From Alphaproteobacteria bacterium (GTDB taxonomy: Bacteria > Pseudomonadota > Alphaproteobacteria > Rs-D84), in the NCBI GenBank assembly GCA_024402735.1, contig JAKSTE010000003.1, positions 1 to 30,174 on the forward strand: a stretch of 30,174 nt of DNA. The letters run 5' to 3'. The notes beneath the pieces were generated by a model. The model had not been told where the DNA came from, made no database searches, and saw only the letters and a list, made by a program, of their open reading frames with translations. A program made the position numbers and the translations under genes. Shown one piece after another: positions 7,670 to 14,906 of the stretch. Within the stretch, counting starts at the first letter, position 1, and the number at the start of each line of letters is the position of its first letter.

Positions 7670-7947
7670 TAGATATTTAAATATTTGTCCTCAAGTTTAT
7701 GAAAAATATACAAATTTTCATGATAAAAACTTATATAAGGTTTTTGGTTCAAAAAATCCAATTATTAAAAATATTATGGTATACAGAATAATTGGAAACC
7801 TGTTAAAACGTTTTATTTATTTTGCAGATGACTTACGATTAACATCATGTAATGAAAAAGCTAAGCGTAATAATGCAGAAAAAATATCGTTTATGAAAGC
7901 ATTGATAGCAGAGATGAGAAATGTTGAAAGAGGGCTTATAAAATAAG
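7670..7947 (+). other. Non-coding AT-rich spacer between tRNA-Thr and the aspS promoter, with a doubtful small ORF
   Basis: I recognise no known gene here. The first half holds inverted repeats. The second half carries an open frame from an ATG at 7776 to a stop at about 7946 (56 codons, basic, beginning MVYRIIGNLLKRF). That ORF has no ribosome binding site, overlaps an inverted repeat, and has no recognisable family, so I do not call it a gene. No signature of 6S RNA, SRP RNA or tmRNA was found by eye. Confidence 0.4.
7693..7800. repeat. Two AT-rich inverted repeats able to form hairpins
   Basis: First: ATGAAAA (7699-7705) with TTTTCAT (7715-7721), extended by AAGTTT (7693-7698) and AAACTT (7727-7732). 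Second: CCAATTATT (7758-7766) with AATAATTGG (7787-7795), a perfect 9-bp stem, extended by GGTTT (7739-7743) and AAACC (7796-7800). Neither is followed by a T-run, so they do not look like ordinary terminators. They could belong to a structured RNA or act as processing signals for the upstream tRNA. Confidence 0.5.
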
Positions 7948-7976
7948 TTGCAAGTTTGTATTTGCTGGTATATTAT
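7948..7976 (+). promoter_or_regulatory. Promoter of aspS leader
   Basis: TTGCAA (7948-7953) and TATTAT (7971-7976) are spaced by exactly 17 bases. A start around 7983 gives an aspS leader of about 180 nt. A shifted -10 box TATAAT at 7976-7981 is an alternative but has no good -35 partner. Confidence 0.65.
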
Positions 7977-7983
7977 ATAATCT

Positions 7984-8166
7984 CGAAAAGATTTAGTTTT
8001 GTATAATAATGATGATACGATTGACGACCGTGGAGTTGTTTTACAAAATATAAAAGTAATAAAGCAGGGTGGCACCGCGCGAAAAAATCTTAGCGCCCCT
8101 GTGTTTAAGATTTGAATTGGTGCTAAATAATAAACTTTAATTGCACCAAAACAAAAGGTGTTTTAA
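7984..8166 (+). promoter_or_regulatory. T-box riboswitch (tRNA-Asp sensing) upstream of aspS
   Basis: The core at 8065-8101 is a textbook T-box antiterminator/antisequestrator. Helix A1 is CAGGG (8065-8069) with CCCTG (8097-8101). The 7-nt bulge is TGGCACC (8070-8076), matching the consensus UGGNACC. Helix A2 is GCGC (8077-8080) with GCGC (8093-8096). The variable N is C, which pairs with discriminator G73, the base tRNA-Asp normally carries. A candidate Asp specifier codon GAC lies at 8023-8025, after a short hairpin TTGTAT/ATACGA (7999-8004 and 8015-8020). That would be a truncated Stem I, but the fold of this part is uncertain. Near the start codon, CACC (8144-8147) can pair either with the ribosome binding site GGTG (8157-8160) or with GGTG (8119-8122), suggesting control of translation. 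The core is seen directly; the switching model is inferred. Confidence 0.88.
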
Positions 8167-9930
8167 ATGATGTCTTTGAAATCAAAGTACAGAACAAACA
8201 CTTGTGGTGAGTTGAACATCGCAAATGTTGGCGAAACTGTTACTTTATCCGGATGGGTTCATCGTAAACGTGATCATGGGTCTTTGTTATTTGTTGATTT
8301 ACGTGATAATTATGGAATTACACAGTGTGTGTTTGATGGTGGTGATGAAAATTTAGAAAAAATTCATCCAGAATCTGTTATTAAAATTACAGGTGTTGTA
8401 GTTGCCAGAGACGCAGAAGCTATAAACGATAAAATCCCTACTGGTCATATTGAAGTTAAAGCAGAAAAATGGGAAGTGTTAACCAATTCAGATGTTTTGC
8501 CTTTCCAGGTTTTTGGAGATGACGATGTCCCAGAAGATTTACGTTATCAATATCGTTTCTTAGATTTGCGTCGTGAAAAATTACATAAAAATATTTTGAT
8601 GCGTAATCAAATTATTAAATGGTTGCGTGATCAAATGTGGGAAATGGGTTTTTCAGAATTTCAAACACCATTATTAACCGCTGATAGTCCAGAAGGCGCA
8701 AGATGCTTCTTGGTGCCATCTCGTTTACATCATGGAAAATTTTATGCTTTACCACAAGCCCCACAAATGTTTAAACAATTGTTGCAAGTTTCTGGTTTTG
8801 ATAGATATTTTCAAATAGCTCCATGTTTTCGAGATGAAGATTTACGTGCAGATAGATTGTTAGAGTTTTATCAATTAGATATTGAAATGTCTTTCGTCGA
8901 TTTGCCTGATGTTCAAGCTGTTGGAGAACAGTTGTTACCAAAATTAATAAAGACATTCGTTCCTGATGCTATCGTTAATGAAGATGTTCCTCATATTTCA
9001 TTTGATGAAGCTATGTTGAAATACGGATGTGATAAACCAGATATGCGTAATCCTATTTTAATTAGCGATGTTACAGATGTATTTCGTGGTTCTGATTTTG
9101 GTATATTCGCAAACGCTATTGAAAATGGTGCTGTAGTTCGTGCTATACCAGCTCCAAATTCATCAGATAAACCTCGTTCTTGGTTTGATAAACTTGGTGA
9201 TTATGCAGTAAAAGAATTGGGATTGGGTGGTTTAGGCTATATCGTTTTTGCTGAAGAAGCGAAAGGACCTGTAGCGAAAAAACTTGATGCTGATCGTATA
9301 GCAAAATTACACGAGATAGCTGGGGACAATGCCTCTTTATTCTTTGTTTGTGACAACATAGATAATGCTTCTAGAGCTGCTGGTAAGTTACGTAATAAAT
9401 TAGGTGAAGATCTTGGTTTGATAAATCCTAAAGAATTTAAGTTTTGTTGGGTTGATAGTTTTCCTTTCTTTGAAAGAAATGAGGAAGATGGATCTATTCA
9501 AATGACTCATAATCCTTTCTCTTATCCTATGGCAACATTAGAAGAACTAGATACTAAAGATCCTCTTACAATAAAAGCTGCACAATTCGATATGGTTATG
9601 AACGGTATTGAAATTTGTAGTGGTGGTTTACGTAATTACAATCCAGAAGTTATGCTTAAATGTTTTAACATCGCTGGTTATGATGTAGAAAACGTTAAGA
9701 AAAATTTTGCTGGTTTGTATACTGCATTTCAATATGGTGCCCCACCACACGGTGGATGTGCTTTTGGTATAGATAGATTGGTATGTGAAATTGTTGGTGA
9801 ACCTGCTGTTCGAGAGGTTGTAGCTTTCCCTGCTAACCAAAAAGGACAGGATTTATTAATGGGATCTCCTAACGAGGTAACAGAACAACAATTAAGAGAT
9901 ATTCATATACAAATCCGTAAAAAAGGATAA
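8167..9930 (+). CDS. aspS: Aspartyl-tRNA synthetase
   Basis: AspS charges tRNA-Asp (and in some bacteria tRNA-Asn) with aspartate. The 587-residue protein has the N-terminal OB-fold anticodon domain (VTLSGWVHRKRDHGSLLFVDLRD), then the class II catalytic core with the QTPLLTADSPEGAR segment, motif 2 (FRDEDLRADR), the bacterial insertion domain (about 280-420) and motif 3 (GIDRLVCEI). It resembles proteobacterial AspRS. After RADR, Leu-Leu stands where E. coli has Gln-Pro. The ATG at 8167 follows AAGGTG by 6 bases; a second ATG directly after it is also possible. The T-box leader predicts induction when uncharged tRNA-Asp accumulates. A terminator follows. Confidence 0.97.
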   Translation: MMSLKSKYRTNTCGELNIANVGETVTLSGWVHRKRDHGSLLFVDLRDNYGITQCVFDGGDENLEKIHPESVIKITGVVVARDAEAINDKIPTGHIEVKAEKWEVLTNSDVLPFQVFGDDDVPEDLRYQYRFLDLRREKLHKNILMRNQIIKWLRDQMWEMGFSEFQTPLLTADSPEGARCFLVPSRLHHGKFYALPQAPQMFKQLLQVSGFDRYFQIAPCFRDEDLRADRLLEFYQLDIEMSFVDLPDVQAVGEQLLPKLIKTFVPDAIVNEDVPHISFDEAMLKYGCDKPDMRNPILISDVTDVFRGSDFGIFANAIENGAVVRAIPAPNSSDKPRSWFDKLGDYAVKELGLGGLGYIVFAEEAKGPVAKKLDADRIAKLHEIAGDNASLFFVCDNIDNASRAAGKLRNKLGEDLGLINPKEFKFCWVDSFPFFERNEEDGSIQMTHNPFSYPMATLEELDTKDPLTIKAAQFDMVMNGIEICSGGLRNYNPEVMLKCFNIAGYDVENVKKNFAGLYTAFQYGAPPHGGCAFGIDRLVCEIVGEPAVREVVAFPANQKGQDLLMGSPNEVTEQQLRDIHIQIRKKG

Positions 9931-9934
9931 AAAT

Positions 9935-9958
9935 AAAACCCACTTTTAAGTGGGTTTT
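9935..9958. terminator. Bidirectional intrinsic terminator
   Basis: AAAACCCACTT and AAGTGGGTTTT form a hairpin with flanking A and T tracts. It separates the convergent aspS and AsmA-like genes. Confidence 0.85.
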
Positions 9959-9961
9959 TTA

Positions 9962-12442
9962 TTAGAATTTATCATGAGAAGAAATAAATGTTCTCATAAA
10001 CTCTGGATCAAAAGTTAACATTATTTCTGATAAAGAATAATTACGTACACCCTTAGGGTTAATAGTTAACTCTATAGGAGCTGGACCACTAGATGTTCCT
10101 CGTAGAGTCAGATTTAATTTAGTGTTCATTTGTTTGTTTGTTATATCTATATTACCAACAGCATCAACATGTTTCATAGATAAGGTAATAGGTGCTGTTG
10201 TTTTTATATCACCATTGTTATAAGTTCCTATTATTCTCATCTTTTTTATAGGTGTGTTTCCGCTTTCCAAAGCCTTAGATAATATATATTCTACATTTAG
10301 TGTAGTTATGTTTTTTGCAGAAGCATAAAAATCAGCTAATCCTAAACCGTTTATCGTTCCGTTTTCGAAAGATAAATCAAAAGCACCAGTAAGATTAGTG
10401 TAAATATCGTGGGCGATTTTTCCGTATGTTTGTAGTTTTATTTCTGCTGTTATTGTTGGGTTTGATATATTTAAAGGCATTTGTTTTGGTAATAAATATC
10501 CTTCGAACATAAACCTATTAAGTTGTATATTTAAATTATAATCAGTTTTATCTTTATATAATGTGGCTAGAATATTTCCTTTTTTATCATCTGTTATAGA
10601 AAAAGTCTGAATGTTAGGTTTTAAAGAATAAATAAAGTTTTTATATGTTTTGTTTTTTAAAACCAATGCATTTGTTGATAATGCTATATTTTTATTCAGA
10701 TAATAAGGTAATGTAATTGGTGCTTGTGCAAAGAAAGAATTTTCTTCAAAATTATCGAAGAATTTTTTATTAATAAAATTATCAATTTTTAATTCGTTTG
10801 TTGATAATGTGATATTATTTTCTGTTGCAGATCCAGTAAATATATGATCTGCTATATTTATAGTTAAATCAGATATGTTATTGTTTGTACAATTACCAGA
10901 TATTGTATATTTTAAATTTTTTAAAGATTGCAAATCTACATTAGGAAACCATTTTTTTATATTGTCACCAGACAACCAAAAAGTATTGCCTGTTATATTT
11001 ATCTGCCATGTTTTAGAATATGGTAAAAAATACATAGTATTATCTTTCCATACAAAATCTCCAGTTTCTTGTTTCATATATTTAGGTAAAAAGTACAAAT
11101 CTTTACCTAACCATTCCAAGTTTTTATTTTTCAAGAAATCGTAAGATACATCAGATACATCACCGTCTTTTATTGTTAATATTCCTCCTGCGTCAGAGAA
11201 TAAAAACTTAACTTTTCCTGAGGTACCAAGTTTTTTTACTTTGCTGACGATGTGTTTAATATCAGGCATAATTTGTTTTGATGTTATGTCCATATCAAAC
11301 GTGTGGTTTGTTATATACATATTACCAAAAATTTTATTGTTATAATTAATGTCTAAACACTCCCAGTGTTCAGAGTTGCCAGAAAAATTACATGTTGCAA
11401 GTTTATTATCAAAAGGTAACGTTATGTGTACATCATGGGCACCGTTTTTATCTATAACCCCACCCTTAAAAACAAATTGATCTGTTTGTATTGTGTCTAT
11501 AATAATTTTATCTTTAAATCCATTTACTTTTATTGATACATGTTTAAAGTTTTGATCTGCAAATTTTAAATTTCCGTATAAATTTAAGTCAAAAGAAGTA
11601 TTAAAATATATATTGGATGGTTCTAATAAAAACGAAAAATCAAAATCAATATTGTTTGATTGTAAGTTAATTATACGAGACCCATCTTCATTGAGTTTAA
11701 TATTACCTGTTGTGTTGTTTGCCATTATGTTTGAGAATTCTATTCCATAGCTACCGTTCCATTTAAAGTTGGTTGTTATTGGAAATGTTCCTTCTATTTT
11801 TGGTGTATCAAATTCAAACCATTTATTTATGTTTTCTGCAGTAATATTAATTACACCATCTGCAGTCCCATCAGGAAATATTTGTCCTGTTATTTTTAGT
11901 TGGTTGTTTTTGTTTGATACAATAAACATATTGTCTTGAGATGTTATCTCATATTTGTGTTGATCTGTTCTTACTAAACCAGAGAAATCTTGTCCCGAAA
12001 TTGTTGCTCGAACTACAGTATATGTCTTGTTTAGAAATTTAATGTTTGAATCATGAATATGTATAGTGTTTTTAATATTTAAAGAAGATAATTTACTAAT
12101 AGATATTTGAGCTCCATAGATACTAAGATCTCCAGATATTTTTGTGTTTTTTATATCAAATATACTAGAAATAGGAACTATAAATTCACACGAATCAATA
12201 TTACCGTTATCTAATTTAATGTTGTGTGCAACAATGTTAGCGCTTCTTAATAAACTAAAATTAACATTGCCTTCTATTTTGGCATTTAAACCAGTTTGCT
12301 TAGAAATCATAGTTTCTATTTGTGGTTTTAATGAGTTTAGATTTATCATCGGTGGAACAACAATAAAAGATAACAATAAAGTTCCTAAAATAGATACTAT
12401 AGACCAGATGATTCTTCTTTTATATCTAGATTTAAGTGGCAT
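9962..12442 (-). CDS. AsmA family inner-membrane-anchored periplasmic protein
   Basis: The 826-residue protein has a basic N-terminus and one membrane segment (about residues 10-30). It then has the AsmA-type start of the periplasmic part (PPMINLNSLKPQIETMI, ISKQTGLNAKIEGNVNFSLL), followed by a long series of beta strands. The last 180 residues contain the AsmA C-terminal pattern (FDLSFENGTINGLGLADF, then SMKHVDAVGNIDITN). AsmA proteins affect outer-membrane assembly and are now grouped with bridge-like lipid transfer proteins such as TamB and YhdP; that role is inferred. AAGGAAAGAG precedes the ATG. It shares a short AT-rich divergent promoter region with uvrB and stands alone between a terminator and that region. 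Confidence 0.85.
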   Translation of the reverse strand: MPLKSRYKRRIIWSIVSILGTLLLSFIVVPPMINLNSLKPQIETMISKQTGLNAKIEGNVNFSLLRSANIVAHNIKLDNGNIDSCEFIVPISSIFDIKNTKISGDLSIYGAQISISKLSSLNIKNTIHIHDSNIKFLNKTYTVVRATISGQDFSGLVRTDQHKYEITSQDNMFIVSNKNNQLKITGQIFPDGTADGVINITAENINKWFEFDTPKIEGTFPITTNFKWNGSYGIEFSNIMANNTTGNIKLNEDGSRIINLQSNNIDFDFSFLLEPSNIYFNTSFDLNLYGNLKFADQNFKHVSIKVNGFKDKIIIDTIQTDQFVFKGGVIDKNGAHDVHITLPFDNKLATCNFSGNSEHWECLDINYNNKIFGNMYITNHTFDMDITSKQIMPDIKHIVSKVKKLGTSGKVKFLFSDAGGILTIKDGDVSDVSYDFLKNKNLEWLGKDLYFLPKYMKQETGDFVWKDNTMYFLPYSKTWQINITGNTFWLSGDNIKKWFPNVDLQSLKNLKYTISGNCTNNNISDLTINIADHIFTGSATENNITLSTNELKIDNFINKKFFDNFEENSFFAQAPITLPYYLNKNIALSTNALVLKNKTYKNFIYSLKPNIQTFSITDDKKGNILATLYKDKTDYNLNIQLNRFMFEGYLLPKQMPLNISNPTITAEIKLQTYGKIAHDIYTNLTGAFDLSFENGTINGLGLADFYASAKNITTLNVEYILSKALESGNTPIKKMRIIGTYNNGDIKTTAPITLSMKHVDAVGNIDITNKQMNTKLNLTLRGTSSGPAPIELTINPKGVRNYSLSEIMLTFDPEFMRTFISSHDKF

Positions 12443-12463
12443 ATTCTCTTTCCTTGTTTTTTT

Positions 12464-12493
12464 ATTATAATGAATTATATTTAATTTTGTTAA
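12464..12493 (-). promoter_or_regulatory. Probable promoter of the AsmA-like gene, overlapping a uvrB -10 box
   Basis: On the minus strand, TTAACA (12493-12488) and TATAAT (12469-12464) are 18 bases apart. The palindromic ATTATAAT also gives TATAAT on the plus strand (12466-12471), which may serve uvrB with a leader of about 30 nt. No good -35 box is visible for the plus-strand direction. Confidence 0.5.
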
Positions 12494-12502
12494 TAAAAAA
12501 TT

Positions 12503-14497
12503 ATGAACAAATCTAAAAAAGTTTTTGATTTACATTCTGATTACAAGCCAATGGGAGATCAACCGTCGGCCATATCTGCTTTGGTAGATGGTATAGAACA
12601 AGGGCGCAGATCTCAGGTGTTGCTAGGGGTAACAGGTTCTGGAAAAACATTTACTATGGCTAATATTATAAATGAATTATCTAGACCTGCTTTAATAATG
12701 GCGCCAAATAAAATTTTAGCGGCACAATTATATACTGAAATGAAAGCCTTTTTTCCTAATAATCATGTGGAATATTTTGTTTCTTACTATGATTATTATC
12801 AACCAGAAGCATATATGCCGACAACAGATACTTATATAGATAAAGACGCTTCTATAAATGATCAACTTGATCGTATGAGACATTCTGCTACCAGAGCGAT
12901 GTTGGAAGAACAAGATGTTATTGTTGTGTCTTCTGTTTCTTCAATTTATGGGATGGGGTCTCCAGATCAATATTCTGGTATGAAATTAGTAATACGAGTC
13001 GGAGATAAAATATCAGCAAAAGATTTAATGAAGGCTTTGGTTGATATACAATATAAAAGAAATGATATTGGTTTCGCTCGAGGAGAATTTAGAGTTCGTG
13101 GTGATATAATAGATATATTCCCTTCGCATTCACAAGATAGGGGTTGGAAAATATCTTTCTTCGGAGATGAAATAGAGGATATATGCGAGTTTGATACATT
13201 AACTGGTGGTAAATTATTTAAAGAAAATAGAATTGTTGTATATCCGAACACTCATTATGCTACACCAATGCCATCTGTATTACAGGCTCTTACAGAAATT
13301 CGTAAAGATTTGGACGATAGAGCTAATTTTTTTCATGATAATATGAAGTATATAGAAGAACAACGTCTTAGAGAAAGAGTAGGGTTTGACATAGAAATGA
13401 TGGAAACCACGGGTACATGTCGTGGAATAGAAAATTATTCTAGATATTTATCCGGACGTTTACCAGGACAACCACCACCAACATTATTTGAATATTTACC
13501 TAAAAACGCTATTTTGTTTGTAGATGAAAGTCATGTAACAATTCCTCAAATATCAGCAATGGCAAGGGGAGATAGAGCCCGTAAGGAGACTTTGTCTCAA
13601 TATGGTTTTAGATTGCCTGCTTGTATTGATAATAGGCCTTTAACTTTTGAAGAATGGGATATTATGCGTCCTCAAACAATTTTTGTTTCTGCAACACCAT
13701 CTGTATGGGAGTTAGAACAATCTGGAGGAACTTTTGTAGAACAGGTTATTAGACCTACTGGTTTATTAGATCCCGAGTGTGTTGTTAGACCAACAAAATA
13801 TCAAGTCGATGATTTATTAAATTCTATTCATAATGTTACCGGTAGAGTATTAGTGACAACACTGACTAAAAAAATGGCTGAGCAATTAACGGATTATTTG
13901 GTAGAAAACGGTGTTAAAGCCAGATATTTGCACTCTGATATAGAAACATTAGAGAGAATAGATTTGTTGCGTGATTTAAGATTAGGTAAATACGATGTTT
14001 TAGTTGGAATTAATTTGTTAAGAGAAGGATTAGATATTCCTGAGTGTGAATTGGTTGCAATAATGGATGCCGATAAAGAAGGTTTCTTACGTTCTACACG
14101 TTCATTAATACAGACAATAGGAAGAGCCGCTAGAAATGCAAATGGTAAGGTTATTTTATATGCAGATACAATAACAGATTCAATGAAATCTGCTTTAGAC
14201 GAAACAATGCGTCGTCGTCAAAAACAACAGAAGTATAACGAAGAACATAATATTGTTCCTACTACTGTTTCTAAATCTGTTTTTGATGAGGTTAAAGAAA
14301 TTCAAGAAAATACAGACAAGTCTAAAAAATTTGTTTATAATAGCAATGGTGTTATGGATGCAGAAAGTATACGTAGCGAAATTAAAACATTAACAAAACA
14401 GATGTTAAAACATGCGGAAAATTTAGAGTTTGAAAAAGCTGCGGAACTACGAGATAATATCCATAATTTAGAAGATAGTTTGTTATTATTGGAATAA
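12503..14497 (+). CDS. uvrB: Excinuclease ABC subunit B (UvrB)
   Basis: UvrB is the damage-verifying helicase-like subunit of nucleotide excision repair, working with UvrA and UvrC. The 664-residue protein has Walker A GVTGSGKT (residues 42-49) and the beta-hairpin region YYDYYQPEAYMP that inserts between DNA strands. It also has the DEAD-type box DESH, helicase motif VI QTIGRAARN, and a C-terminal UVR motif (LEFEKAAELRDNI) for contact with UvrC. The length is normal. No clear ribosome binding site precedes the ATG. tsaE follows after 4 bases, so the two are co-transcribed. uvrA and uvrC are not in the window. Confidence 0.97.
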   Translation: MNKSKKVFDLHSDYKPMGDQPSAISALVDGIEQGRRSQVLLGVTGSGKTFTMANIINELSRPALIMAPNKILAAQLYTEMKAFFPNNHVEYFVSYYDYYQPEAYMPTTDTYIDKDASINDQLDRMRHSATRAMLEEQDVIVVSSVSSIYGMGSPDQYSGMKLVIRVGDKISAKDLMKALVDIQYKRNDIGFARGEFRVRGDIIDIFPSHSQDRGWKISFFGDEIEDICEFDTLTGGKLFKENRIVVYPNTHYATPMPSVLQALTEIRKDLDDRANFFHDNMKYIEEQRLRERVGFDIEMMETTGTCRGIENYSRYLSGRLPGQPPPTLFEYLPKNAILFVDESHVTIPQISAMARGDRARKETLSQYGFRLPACIDNRPLTFEEWDIMRPQTIFVSATPSVWELEQSGGTFVEQVIRPTGLLDPECVVRPTKYQVDDLLNSIHNVTGRVLVTTLTKKMAEQLTDYLVENGVKARYLHSDIETLERIDLLRDLRLGKYDVLVGINLLREGLDIPECELVAIMDADKEGFLRSTRSLIQTIGRAARNANGKVILYADTITDSMKSALDETMRRRQKQQKYNEEHNIVPTTVSKSVFDEVKEIQENTDKSKKFVYNSNGVMDAESIRSEIKTLTKQMLKHAENLEFEKAAELRDNIHNLEDSLLLLE

Positions 14498-14501
14498 AAA
14501 T

Positions 14502-14906
14502 ATGGTAGAAAAAATTTTTTTATTAAATTCTGTTGAAGATACAAGAGCTTGGGCACGTGATTTTGCTAAAACATTAAAATCACCAGTAACAATTGCTTTG
14601 CATGGTGATTTAGGTATGGGAAAATCAGAAATAGCACGTACAATTATACAAACTTTACGTGGTGAAAACACAGTTGTACCAAGTCCAACTTTTACTTTAG
14701 TACAAAGTTATGATGGTATTTCTCATTTTGATTTGTATAGAATAGCAGATGTGTCTGAATTAGAAGAAATAGGGCTGGATTATGCTATAGAAAACGATAT
14801 TACTTTAATAGAGTGGCCGGATATAGCAAAAGAAAAATTACCAGAATCTACAGTGCACATTTATATAACTCAAAATGGAGAAGGTAGAAAACTAGTGTTG
14901 CAATAG
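14502..14906 (+). CDS. tsaE: tRNA threonylcarbamoyladenosine biosynthesis ATPase TsaE
   Basis: TsaE is the ATPase partner of TsaB and TsaD in making t6A37 on tRNAs that read ANN codons. The 134-residue protein shows Walker A GDLGMGKSE (about residues 35-43), the conserved PSPTFTLVQSY segment, HFDLYRI, and a LIEWPD motif. The length is typical. It is probably translated together with uvrB. Its last 15 bases overlap the end of the convergent ftsA-rpe gene, and no terminator is visible between the two. Confidence 0.93.
   Translation: MVEKIFLLNSVEDTRAWARDFAKTLKSPVTIALHGDLGMGKSEIARTIIQTLRGENTVVPSPTFTLVQSYDGISHFDLYRIADVSELEEIGLDYAIENDITLIEWPDIAKEKLPESTVHIYITQNGEGRKLVLQ

Noticed and set aside
7626..7946. 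106-codon open frame starting inside tRNA-Thr
   Set aside because: Its first part is the tRNA gene itself, it has no ribosome binding site, and it crosses an inverted repeat. Only the 56-codon tail (from 7776) is even thinkable as coding.
7947..7954. GTTGCAAG matches the GNUGNAAG element of T-box Stem I
   Set aside because: It coincides with a better explanation: TTGCAA is the -35 box of a promoter with a 17-base spacer to TATTAT. A second match, GTTGAAAG at 7923-7930, lies further upstream and outside the predicted transcript.
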